From: Aurifilum marmelostoma
Taxonomy: Eukaryota; Ascomycota; Sordariomycetes; Diaporthales; Cryphonectriaceae
DNA length: 64,000 nucleotides
Reading direction: 5' to 3'
Assembly (NCBI GenBank): GCA_027559495.1
Contig: JAMXSV010000005.1
Coordinates: 434,001 to 498,000 of the forward strand
Positions 11,714-21,488 of the stretch are shown in pieces. Within the stretch, counting starts at the first letter, position 1; each line of letters begins with the position of its first letter. The notes below the pieces were generated by a model. It ran no database searches. It was given only the letters and a program-made list of their open reading frames with translations, and was not told where the DNA came from. Made by a program: the position numbers and the translations under genes.

Positions 11714-13684
11714 CTAGCTTGAGCTATGCGGCACGTTTACTTCTGCAGGCGTCGAGGCCGTCCAGGATCGCAACAGACGTGGTAAGCGTTTGTGCCGGCC
11801 CGTCCTGGTCTGTATGGGCTCCCCCGGCCTCGCGAGTGGTTGTCTCGCGGTGACATCTGCCGGCGCGGCCTCCACGGCCAACGGCTGCGACGCCAGCAGC
11901 TTCCGCATCCGCACAGTGCTCTCGAACAGCCTGGTCTTCCACCGCTGCCGCATCCCGAGGGCCGACACGATATCCTGCACTTCCTTGGTGCTTTGCGACA
12001 TGGGCATCTGCCTCATCCTCGCCAGTCTCTTCCTCGCCTTGGCCTTGTCCTCTTCCTGCGGGAGCTGCGTGGTCCGCGTGTCCAGTGCGCCGCCCCTGAT
12101 CGACTCGTCGAGAGCCCTGGTCACCTGGTCGTAGTACATGGGCCACGAGACCGCCAGCGGCTCTTCAGTGCCGGGTTCGAGCTGCGAGTCCCTGGACGCG
12201 ACGCGCATTGTGTCGTCGATCATCTGCCTGCTGACGAGCTCGTTGTCTTCCTTCAGCCGTATCGTAGGTACGTCCACCTGCTCAGACGGCATGCCATGCC
12301 AGAAGCCTTCATCTATTCTTCTCGAGACGAACCCGACGTTGCGATCGCTGGGGGTCAGAGGGCTCTCGAGTCCCCGTCCGGCATCCACCACGCTGAGATG
12401 ATCGACGACGCCTTCACGGCTGCCAAGCTGCCACGCGAACTCGAACGCCCACGAGGCCGAGAGGTCTCGGTTGTCCATGCCCATCGGTGCCGGCCTCACC
12501 AGCCCCGGCTCCAAGAGGACCCGGCTGTAGGGCATACCTCTGACGCCGTCCACCGCCTCGCAGCCAAAAGATGTCAACAGGTAGCTCGTTCTGGGCCGCC
12601 GATTGGCGTCCTCGTCCTCCTCGGCCTGCCGCGCGGTGATCTGCTTCCCTGAGCGCCCTGAGCGGAGGAGCCGCGGCCGGGGGTCCATGTGCGCGAGCTC
12701 GGCGGCAATGCTGGTTGTGATGTCGGCCTGCCCCAGGCGAGCCCAGGGGTTGTTGAAGTCGTTGGATGCGTGGGCGGTGGGGCCGGGCTGGCCCACGTGG
12801 ATGGACACGCCGAAACGCGTGATTTTGTTGACAAAGTCTATGTTGATGGTGGCTATCCTGCGTGCCTTGACTTGTCTCTGTGGTGGTGGTGGTGGTGGTG
12901 GTGCTGCTGCTGCTGTCGTGGTCGTCTTGGAACCAGCGTTCGAATTCGACGACCCTTTAGGAGGTGGTGGAACGGTGGAATTCACCCACACGCCCGGTGA
13001 TCCGGGAATCGCAAAGGCCTTGAGGCCGTATATTCGTTTGAGAACTTTGATGGTGGTGGTTTCGAGTATGCGCTCGAACTGGTACTTTGTGTGGATCGTC
13101 TTCATCATTTGTCTCTGGTCCTGTAGGTCGATGACGGGCCAGAGGGACAGTTGGCCAGGCCCGAAGAACATGGGCTCGGCGCACGGCATGATCGCAACGT
13201 TGGGGTCCCACTGGTGGTCGAGCGGGTTGTGCGTCAGCTCCTGTTCTGCCTTGTCCAGCTCCCATGGGGGTCTCCATGGCGCTGACTGCCACTGGGGCGG
13301 CTCTGGAAAGGCGATGCGCATCTGGTTTGTCAGGCTCCCGGCCACGTAGTTGACGGCCCACGAGGCCTGTGGTGTGAGGATGTGTTTGGGTAGGATGTAG
13401 GTAGGTCGACGTGTGAAGGAGAGGACAGTCGGCGGCGGGCTGGCCTGTCTGCTCCATGTCTGGAGGCTGTCGTCGTCCCTCGGCTGTGAATCTGAGTCTG
13501 CGGTGGCGTCGGGGCCGGCGCTGGGATCCTGCTTTGCTGCTTGACGCTGCTGCACGATCTGGGACTCGAGAAAGTCACGCAGCTTGGCAGGGAGGAACCT
13601 GGGTGCGTAGAGAGGCGGAAGGTCGGGGATGTGCACATGGCGAAGGTGAGGGCGAAGGCGTGGAAGAGGAGACTTGACTGCCAT
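11714..13684 (-). CDS. Octanoyltransferase (LipB/LIP2)-fold protein, probably catalytically dead
   Basis: Single-exon protein of 656 residues. The first 330 residues follow the layout of mitochondrial lipoyl(octanoyl) transferases: PPPTVLSFTRRPTYIL near the N terminus, GPGQLSLWPVIDL (175-187), PGVWV (230-234), a RRIATINIDFVNKITRFGVSIHV block (275-297) and NPWARLGQ (312-319). The active-site features of the family are missing. The Arg-Gly-Gly and following Thr-x-His before GPGQ are replaced by CAEPMFF, the catalytic Lys position before the IATI motif is Arg, and the Pro-Cys-Gly loop with the acyl-cysteine is absent. A Pro/Ala-rich insert at about 237-272 is encoded by GGT and GCT runs. About 325 further residues have no recognised domain. 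Normal octanoyltransferases are about half this length. The fold assignment is fairly secure; the present function is unknown. Confidence 0.65.
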   Translation of the reverse strand: MAVKSPLPRLRPHLRHVHIPDLPPLYAPRFLPAKLRDFLESQIVQQRQAAKQDPSAGPDATADSDSQPRDDDSLQTWSRQASPPPTVLSFTRRPTYILPKHILTPQASWAVNYVAGSLTNQMRIAFPEPPQWQSAPWRPPWELDKAEQELTHNPLDHQWDPNVAIMPCAEPMFFGPGQLSLWPVIDLQDQRQMMKTIHTKYQFERILETTTIKVLKRIYGLKAFAIPGSPGVWVNSTVPPPPKGSSNSNAGSKTTTTAAAAPPPPPPPQRQVKARRIATINIDFVNKITRFGVSIHVGQPGPTAHASNDFNNPWARLGQADITTSIAAELAHMDPRPRLLRSGRSGKQITARQAEEDEDANRRPRTSYLLTSFGCEAVDGVRGMPYSRVLLEPGLVRPAPMGMDNRDLSASWAFEFAWQLGSREGVVDHLSVVDAGRGLESPLTPSDRNVGFVSRRIDEGFWHGMPSEQVDVPTIRLKEDNELVSRQMIDDTMRVASRDSQLEPGTEEPLAVSWPMYYDQVTRALDESIRGGALDTRTTQLPQEEDKAKARKRLARMRQMPMSQSTKEVQDIVSALGMRQRWKTRLFESTVRMRKLLASQPLAVEAAPADVTARQPLARPGEPIQTRTGRHKRLPRLLRSWTASTPAEVNVPHSSS

Positions 13685-14961
13685 CTCGAGAGAGTCGTCC
13701 TCAACCTCCGCGTGAGGGGAGAGAGAAAGAAGAAAAAAAGAAAATAATCAGGCAAAAATATGCCTGCTTCTGGCTCTAGACAATTCTGGTGGGCGCCGAG
13801 TTCCTCATACTGAAGGTGGTGTATCAAAGAGGCACTGGTGAGGTGCCATGTCGCTCGCTGTCGAGAGAACAATAGGCTTGGGCGTGTGGTAGGTGAATGA
13901 AGGGCGCTCATGACGCTGTGTAAAATCCTGTCGTTGAGGCATGAGACTGAGATTATGTAAGCCACTTTCTCATAGGGATCATCACCCTCCTCTGATGAGC
14001 TTCACTTTGGCCTCAACAACACATCTCCATGCTAGGAAAGAAGAGCAAGTAACTTCTCTAGTTGTTACATGAGCTTCAAAAAATAAGATTCGAACCTTCT
14101 GATGCAATCCTCATCCGGTATTCGTAGTCGGCACTGGCCTGTGTTGTGTAATTTGAGACTGTAGACATCCAAGTACGCTTCTGGCCGAGTCGAGGCTTAT
14201 TCTTGTTTCTTCTCAGCCTCTGTATTCATTGTTAGGATCACAGTTTCGAGAATGTTACTGATGTTTGGTTTTCATACAAGATATATGAATTAATGGCCAA
14301 AATGACATTGAGTTCAAGAACACCCACGTTCGAATTCCGTTGTCAAGGACCATGATTAATAGCTGTCGTTTCAAGAGACTTGACCCGTTGTAATTATTCC
14401 TTATTTGGCCGTCAGATAGGTCTCGATATAGTACATCGGGTCTGGAGCAATTCAGTCAATAAATAGCCTGTCAAACACTGACTCGATGCACCCGGGTTCT
14501 AATCAGCATATGCAAATTACAACGCATAATTGACCGTTGGCTGCTTTGCCGATCGCAGCTGAGTCCCTAGAACCGACGCTGAGTGGTTGGATACCGTCTA
14601 ATCCAGGATCACTACCCCTCTTCTCCATATATGAGAGGGGCAGGATGAACTTTTACTGCAGGACAGAGCGTGTTCCTGTACCACTTGTCGGGTGACCTTC
14701 CCCTCACGGCGTACCCAAGAGGCCCTCCGATGCCATAGGTTCATGGCATATGCATGGCGCAATATCTCTCCGGCATGACGCAGACCAGACAAAAATTCAG
14801 ACAATTGTAAAAGATACACATATCAACAGCGAGGTGCACCGGATTTCATTCATATAAATTTAGAAAAGAGAGAGACAATACTGAAAATAATCACCGACTT
14901 TTGAGTACATGAGTGAACACCTCGTTGGACACCTCAACAATAAATGACCAGATAAATAAAC
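13685..14961. other. Divergent intergenic region
   Basis: Separates the LipB-like gene (-) from the TauD-type gene (+). AT-rich compared with the genes. A T-arm-like sequence near 14093 does not extend to a tRNA. No gene is supported. Confidence 0.5.
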
Positions 14962-16472
14962 ATGGCTGCTGTGGCCACCGCTGTACATCCCATCTCTGCC
15001 TCTTTTCCCACGCCAACAGCTGCACCGCCACCGGGTCAGCCAGATATCCAGTATGCTCCAGACTATGAAAAGTACCAGGCCCGAGGAGCACGGAGGGTGC
15101 AGACGGAGAAGCTCCCAACCTCGGTGCCGGAAGGATTCCCAGAACAGCTGAAGGGAGACATGGTGTGGGAGGGCGAGACCCTGGCCGAGACTTATGACTG
15201 GACCTATGTCTTGAACGAGGACCAGCTGGCTGAGATTGATGAAGCCGTCAAGCATTTCAAATGTGAGCATCTACAAAACTCAGAAATGGAGAACAAGAAA
15301 CAAAAAGAACAGCTTGCTTACGCAGAGTCACCGCCCAGCGCTCAACCTGCCCATCTCGCACGTCGCCCAGGACACATTCCCCCTACCTAACCTGCACGCC
15401 GAGCTGCGCCGCCTGTCGCACGAGCTGCACTTTGGCCACGGCTTCTTCGTCATCCGCGGCGTGCGCGTCGACGACCACACCCGCGAGGAGAACGTCATCA
15501 TCTACACAGGCCTGTCCGCCCACATCGCCGCCCAGCGCGGCCGCCAGGACCACAGGAGCCCCTACGACGGCAGCCCCGCGGACGTGGTCCTCACGCACAT
15601 CAAGGACCTGAGCTACCTGGCCGACATGGAGGGCAAGATCGGCTCGCCGGCGTACACCACCGACAAGCAGGTCTTCCACACCGACTCGGGAGACATAGTG
15701 AGCCTGTTCGCGCTCGAGACGGCGGTCGAGGGCGGCGCGAGCAAGCTGGCTTCTACCTGGCGCGTGTACAACGAGCTGGCTTCCAAGAGGCCGGACCTGA
15801 TTCACACCCTCAGCCAGCCTTGGGATATGGAGGTGTAAGTCTAGAAGAGTCTTCTACTTTTCTTTTTTTTTTCTTCTTTTCTCTTGTTTTTGTTTCCTTG
15901 TTCAGTGGTGATGGGCTCACATCTCTGTGCAGATTCGAAAAAGACGCCAAAAAGAAGTTCACCCCCCGACCTCTCATGTTCCATCATCCTGCCACCGAAA
16001 AAGACCCCCGAGAGGGTCAGCCTGCAGTATGGCCGCCGTTACTTTGTCGGCTTTGGCCAGCTGCCCCGCAACCCCGAGATTCCTCCCATCACCGAGGCCC
16101 AGGCGGAAGCCCTCGACGCGCTGCATTTCCTGGGCGAGAAGTTCTGCATCAACACGCATTTCGCAAAGGGGGATATGCAGTATGTCAACAATGTGGCTCT
16201 GTTTCATGCCAGGGATGGCTTCCTTGACAGCAATGAGAAGCGGTGAGTACCAGTCCTCTCTTAGATTCAAGTTGAAGCTGTTTGGCATTCATGTTTCTGA
16301 CACTGGATACAGGCGGCACCTGCTTCGGTTGTGGCTGCGGGATCCAGAGTATGCATGGAAGACGCCAGAGGCTATTCAGTGGCGGTGGGATCAGATCTAC
16401 GGCGGGGTGACGCCCGAGAAGGAAGTCTTTCCCCTGGAGCCATTTGTGCGAAGTGCAGGAAAAGGTCGCTGA
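14962..16472 (+). CDS. TauD/TfdA-family Fe(II)/2-oxoglutarate dioxygenase, one frameshift
   Basis: Predicted non-heme iron, 2-oxoglutarate-dependent oxygenase; the substrate is unknown. Exons by eye: 14962-15262, 15339-15834, 15933-16242 and 16313-16472, with introns of 76, 98 and 70 bp. HTD in the stretch QVFHTDSGDIVSLFA gives the first His and the Asp iron ligands, NNVALFHARDGF carries the distal His, and RHLLRLWLRDPEYAW the Arg that binds 2-oxoglutarate. Exon 3 begins in one frame (FEKDAKKKFTPRPLMFHHP) and ends in another (YGRRYFVGFGQLP). The switch lies at a five-base C run, 16005-16009, where one C fewer would restore a continuous family-like protein of about 421 residues. No usable intron spans the site. 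The same-strand aldo/keto reductase follows about 0.5 kb downstream. Confidence 0.8.
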
Positions 16473-16979
16473 GGATGAAGTGGCAGATGGTCTGCCGAGA
16501 TTGAAAGTATGCTGTATATAGTTTACATTATGACTGTCATACTTTGTAAGATGCAGATATCTTTCGTGTCGAGAAATGCACAAATGATCTTCGGCTCTCT
16601 TTATGAAGTATTGTGATTTTGACGAAAGACCATACCTCGTATCCGAGTGTCCTTGTAGATACCGTATGAGACCCTACCTGAGAATTATTAGGCCGAATTC
16701 CAACCAAGAAGCACAAACATAGCATTGCTCTGTTAATCTGCGGATGATGAGTTTGTGCCGTGAGTGCCGAGATGCAGTGGATAAATCCACTGAAGCCACA
16801 TCCGGGGTCGATCACGTCACCGGCAGAACGTTCTTCTGCCCCACAGCGTCAAACGTCGAGAGGAGTATCATTCAAACACTGAGCCAAACCTGGGACCATC
16901 GTCAAGCTACTTGGTCGTTGGCACTGTGGACCGCCTAGACAACATATCTTTGAGATTTCTGACACATGCGCCACTGAAA
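16473..16979. other. Intergenic region before the aldo/keto reductase gene
   Basis: TauD gene 3' flank and the promoter of the next gene. No coding signal was seen. Confidence 0.5.
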
Positions 16980-18149
16980 ATGTTCTTCTCACGCGCCGCT
17001 TTAACTATCCTCCCAGCCCTCCTCGCTCGGTCCCGGGCCGCCCTACAGCAGCAGCAGCCCCTGCAGGACGCCGATATGGTTGCCACCAAGGGTTTCCCAA
17101 GCCTGACCCTGAACGATGGCAATACGATCCCAGTGGTAAGTCCCATGGCGGCACTTCATGATGCCATCTCGTTGGAATCGACTGCTTGACGCTGACACGT
17201 GAGAGAACAGGTCGCTTATGGTCTGGGAACCGCCAACGGCAAGAAGGGCCGCAAGGAGTTCGACGAAGGCCTCGTCAACGTGACGGTGAAGGCTCTCAAG
17301 GCTGGCTTTACCCACCTCGACTGTGCCGAATGTAAATAAACACGTCCTACACAAAATCAGAAATGTCACAGTGAAAATCAATACACACGGCAGAAACTGA
17401 CTCCAGAAACCAACAACCCAGCATACGGCAACGAGCCCGAGCTCGGTGCAGCCATCAAGGCCTCCGGCCTCCCGCGCGAGAGCCTCTTCATCACCACCAA
17501 GGCCACCGCCAAAGCAGACAAGCCGCTCGAGGACAACTTCTCGGCGTCCCTCGAGCGCCTCGGCCTGGACTACGTCGACCTGTACCTGATCCACTCGCCC
17601 TTCTTCACCACGGACCCCCAGGTCCTGCAGGCGAAGTGGGCCGAGATGGAGGCGATCCGGGCCTCGGGCAGGGCCAGGTCGATCGGCGTGTCGAACTTCG
17701 TCAGGGAGCACCTCGACGCCGTGCTCGAGACGGCCAAGGTCCCGCCTGCGATCAACCAGATCGAGTACCACCCGTACCTCCAGCACATCACGCAGGACCG
17801 CAGCGAGGACCTGCTTGCGTACCAGAGCGACAAGGGCATCGCGGCCAGCGGGTATGGCGGGCTGACGGCCATCACGCGGGCGGCGCCCGGGCCGGTGGAT
17901 GGTGCGTATGCGGAGCTGGCGGACAAGTATGGCGTGACGGAGGGGGATGTGGCGCTGCGGTGGACGCTGGACACGGGGGTGGTGGCGATCACGACGAGCT
18001 CGAGGGAGGACAGGCTGCGGGAGTATCTGGAGAAGCTGCCTGGCTTCAGTCTTACTGAGGAGGAGGTCAAGGAGATCTCGGATCTGGGACGGAAGAAGCA
18101 CTTTAGGGCGTTCTGGAAGGGTCAGTTTGATGAGGACGACTGGAGGTGA
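16980..18149 (+). CDS. NAD(P)H-dependent aldo/keto reductase
   Basis: Reduces carbonyl compounds with NAD(P)H; the substrate cannot be told from the sequence. Exons 16980-17135, 17211-17331 and 17422-18149, with introns of 75 and 90 bp, give 334 residues. The complete catalytic tetrad is visible: Asp89 and Tyr94 in LDCAESYGNE, Lys119 in FITTKAT and His150 in YLIHSP. GVSNF and NQIEYHP motifs follow, and the C-terminal cofactor region reads VVAITTSSREDRLREYL. The overall pattern is nearest to fungal AKR3-type reductases. Residues 1-32 precede the usual family start (an internal Met at 33, position 17076). They are rich in Ala, Leu and Arg, so they could be an organelle signal or simply leader if translation begins at the second ATG. 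Confidence 0.9.
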
Positions 18150-18600
18150 TGAGGGAGAAAGGCTGGGGATGAGTGTTGATTACTTGCAGCAAGATTTACA
18201 TTTTGTAGCCGTTTGTTCAAGACCTGGAAATTGCAATATTGATTACAGAAATTGATCATGTCTCTCAACATTTGACAATAAGATCATAGAGTCTAAAAAA
18301 ACAGTCAAAGAACCTTGGAAGGAAAAAAAAAAGTAGACCGGGTCAAAGCTGTCAGAATGCAGAATAATGATATATTGATACAAATAAGCAATCAAGGTAC
18401 AATGATAGAACATTGAACCCGGTCAAGTGAGTCATAATCTGAAGGAGGAATTATCATCATCTCACTTGATCTTGTAAGACTGATAACTTGGCAACAAACC
18501 AACAAACACCCACCAATACCCTCATCTCTAGACTCCAAGTGTCATCAGTCACTTTGAATAAATATACAGCATTCCGAAAACGAGTTGAACGACCTCAAGC
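18150..18600. other. Intergenic region
   Basis: AT-rich spacer between the reductase and the serine hydrolase gene, with A runs near 18300 and 18325. No gene is supported. Confidence 0.5.
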
Positions 18601-19491
18601 ATGGCTTCATCTGCCCCTCCTGTCCACATCATCCAGCCCAGGATCCTCCCGCACACCCACACCGCACTCCTCCTCCACGGCCGCGGAAGCACAGCCAAAG
18701 AGTTCGCAGACGACCTCCTGGACCTGACCCTCTCCAACTGCCAAACCTTACCCGACAGGCTTCCTGGGTGGAGATTTGTGTTCCCCTCGTCACGCGAGCT
18801 CTGGAGCCCCATCTTTCAGGAATCCATCCCCGCATGGTTCGAGGACGCGCCCTCGTCCTCCACCGCTGACCCGGCCTCATCACGGCAGAGCGGAGAAGAC
18901 GAGGGCGAGCATTTCCACCTGCAGGCGAGGTCGCTTCAAGACTCGGTTCACCGCCTCAGTGCTTTACTCGACGAGGAAATTGCGCGGCTGGGCGGGGACA
19001 CTCGGAGGGTCGCACTCGTGGGAATCAGTCAGGGCGCTGCGGTGGGGTTGTGGACGTTGTTGGACTCGATGCGCACTTGTAAGAGGCTTGGGGCTTTTGT
19101 TGGGGCGAGTGGGTGGTTGCCTTTTTCAGAGCATGTCTTACGGTGTTTGAACATCAATATAGTGGGAAATGTGGAGGAGGAGAGCGAGAGGGATGAGCTG
19201 GAGGCCGACAGTCCCGTTGAGAGTATCGTGGCGCCTTTGCAACGCCTCCTTCCGTCCGTCTCAGCGACTTCAGAAACTATACACTCGACGCCTGTATTCT
19301 TATGTCATGGGATAGATGATGCATACGTTGACGTCGAGCTGGGTCGGCAGGCGAGGACAGTTCTCACCGGGATGGGGATGAGTGTCGAGTGGAGGGAGTA
19401 TTCTGGGGCTGAGCAGGAGGGCCACTGGTTTAAGGAGCCTGAGGAGATTGACGACATTGTCGACTTTCTAGTGATGGCGATGAGTAACTGA
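18601..19491 (+). CDS. Acyl-protein thioesterase/carboxylesterase-like serine hydrolase
   Basis: Alpha/beta hydrolase of the phospholipase/carboxylesterase type, single exon, 296 residues. LLLHGRGS (about 24-30) gives the oxyanion region, GISQG holds the nucleophile Ser143, CHGIDDAYV the Asp (239 or 240) and GHWFKEP His275. The ATG at 18601 lies just before the first beta strand and there is no signal peptide, so a cytosolic enzyme is likely. An acidic insert with Ser and Glu at about 84-105 and another at 190-210 enlarge it beyond the roughly 230 residues of typical acyl-protein thioesterases. The substrate, whether thioester, lysophospholipid or small ester, is unknown. Confidence 0.85.
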   Translation: MASSAPPVHIIQPRILPHTHTALLLHGRGSTAKEFADDLLDLTLSNCQTLPDRLPGWRFVFPSSRELWSPIFQESIPAWFEDAPSSSTADPASSRQSGEDEGEHFHLQARSLQDSVHRLSALLDEEIARLGGDTRRVALVGISQGAAVGLWTLLDSMRTCKRLGAFVGASGWLPFSEHVLRCLNINIVGNVEEESERDELEADSPVESIVAPLQRLLPSVSATSETIHSTPVFLCHGIDDAYVDVELGRQARTVLTGMGMSVEWREYSGAEQEGHWFKEPEEIDDIVDFLVMAMSN

Positions 19492-19863
19492 AAACCTGGA
19501 ATGCCCCTGGTGAGCATGTTATCTCTGTCATGGTTCTATCCATAGCAAGGCATCGACGAAATCCCAGATACACTATATAGATCCGGTGTCCTATATTGTG
19601 GTCTATGAGCTCGCATTTAATCTTACAGAATTACAAAAAGAAGGTACTCAATTTCGAAGGGAGAGAAATACGCTGGACAAAATAGATCAAAACACTATAC
19701 ATACATACAAAGAACAAATCTAAACACTAACAGGAGTTTCCTGCTCAAGCTAACCAGGACCCGAGAGGACCTTCTCCTTGCCCATAATTCACAGACAAAA
19801 TATATATCTTGCCAAATCTGGTTCCTAAAATCCCCCTTCCCCCTCCCCCTCTCCTTCACCACC
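19492..19863. other. Convergent spacer
   Basis: Separates the 3' ends of the hydrolase (+) and Nudix (-) genes. AT-rich, and no gene was seen. Confidence 0.5.
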
Positions 19864-20438
19864 TCATCTCTCTATCCGAGCTCTCAGCTCAGGCCAAGCC
19901 GCCTTGAACCCAGGATGCAGCACCCTCCCCTCGACCTCGTCCAGCGCCACCCACTCCAGAGCCAAGCTCTCGACATCCCCCAGCGGTATCCTCGGCTCCC
20001 ACGGCCGGCGCAGCCGCGCCACCACCGTCCAGTACTTCCAGCTCCCGTGGTCCATCGACACCGTCTCCCCGAGCAGCACCACCAGCGGGTCCTCGCCCTC
20101 GGCGCAGCCCCACGGCAGGCTGACCTCCTCACACGCCTCCCGCAGCGCCGCGTGCGTAGGCGTCTCGCCCGGGTCTAGGGCCCCTCCGGGGATGGCCCAC
20201 GTGCCCTCGGACTGGCACCCGCGCCCGCGCTGCTGGAGCAGGACCCGGGCGGGCTGCCCGGGGCGGGACGAGACGCGCACGAGGAGCACGCCTGCCGCGC
20301 CGTGGGCGCCCCAGTGCCGCTTGTGACAGCTCGGCTCGGTGCAGCGGACGTAGCGGTCGCTGCTGGGCCAGAGTAACTGCTGCTGCTGGTGCTGCTGGTA
20401 AGCCCTGGTGTTATCTATCCGCGTGGTGGCGGTGATGG

Positions 20439-20476
<38 letters not shown>

Positions 20477-20664
20477 TACCGACCCTCAAGTGTTGATGTC
20501 CGATCTTCCTGGTTTCGGGCGCCGAAGCTGCTGAGGTGACTGCCCTGAACGACAAGCCCTGGGACGACCCGGCTCGGTCGTTTCTGGAGGGGAAGAGTGG
20601 TCTGCTGCAGAGCACACAGCGTTGAATGGCAGGTGTGTTTTGATTTAGTGGCGAGAGGTCCCAT
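19864..20664 (-). CDS. Nudix hydrolase
   Basis: Predicted pyrophosphohydrolase acting on a nucleoside diphosphate linked to another moiety; the substrate is unknown. Single exon, 266 residues. The Nudix box runs from Gly162 (GALDPGE, then seven residues, then REACEE) and ends EEVSL, so the usual Gly of the final EExGU is Ser. The metal-binding REAxEE core (176-181) is intact. The domain starts at about residue 105 with RYVRCTEPSCHKRHWGAHGA, which contains two Cys and two His and looks like the small CxxxC-type lead-in seen in some fungal Nudix proteins. The first 100 residues are low complexity, with a run of 12 Ser encoded largely by AGC repeats and a Gln-rich patch, so a downstream start cannot be excluded. 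Confidence 0.85.
20441..20473. repeat. (CTG)11 tract (polySer in the Nudix gene)
   Basis: Eleven perfect CTG triplets on the plus strand. On the coding strand the frame reads them as AGC, giving serine. Confidence 0.92.
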
Positions 20665-21488
20665 CGTGGGGATCTTTCATGGCCGGTGTTTTGAGTTTGG
20701 TACATTCGGAGGGTTTTTTGGCCTTCTTCGGGGAACGAGAGCGGGTGTGGTGTTGGGGATGTTTCTCAGCTCTGATTATAGTGACCCTGACGGACGCTAA
20801 AGCAGCCACAACTGTCGGATTGTCTGCTGATTGTAACCCGCCTGCAGCGTTGGCTAAACTACAATTGATTCCCTGGGGACAGGATTATCTTCTAGATGAA
20901 AGATAGGTGCCTATGGGTGGACTCTGTGATAAGAGGAGAAGCATCGTCTCGTCTTGACATCTCTCATGACGAGGTCAGGTCCAATCCCATGTTTTGTATG
21001 TCCATGTGACTGATGAGAACGCCCTATAGCTACTATAGCCGTCGTGTGGTCCTGCAGCCGCCCCCACCCCGGAGAAATGGCCTGCAGCGGGAGTTGTCAG
21101 TAGGCAAGTGAGTGAGTGACTAGTTGGCAGAGCTCGTGAAGATACAAGAACAATAAATGCGAAGCATGTATTATTCAGATATGCCCAATAGAGATATGGG
21201 CCCTAGAAGGCGGGTCTAGGACGTGCTTGCTTGAACAACCGAAGCCCTCTGCGCCAGTGATAGTACTTGGAATGAGAGCCGAGAGCCGAGCGCCGAGCCC
21301 GCTGCAATCGGCTACTGCGAAAGGCACAGCACGCAGCTGACAGGCAGAGACAAGCAACGCTGATGGATCTTCCTACGCTCCGAGATTGTCAGTCACTTGA
21401 ATGTCATGAGAGAGTCACCTAGAATAACCCCGTCTGTCGCTCAGGTCACAAGGCACGAGGACGAAAGCCAGGCTTTCGACAGCCTGTC
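20665..21488. other. Divergent promoter region, Nudix gene and Zn2Cys6 gene
   Basis: Holds the upstream regions of both genes. No open frame with coding character was seen. Confidence 0.5.

Noticed and set aside
14085..14110. T-arm-like sequence (GATTCGAACC) suggesting a minus-strand tRNA
   Set aside because: The T stem does not pair beyond about three bases, and no acceptor, anticodon or D arm could be placed around it.
18405..18430. TTGAACC motif resembling a minus-strand tRNA T loop
   Set aside because: The flanking bases cannot form a T stem and there is no cloverleaf.
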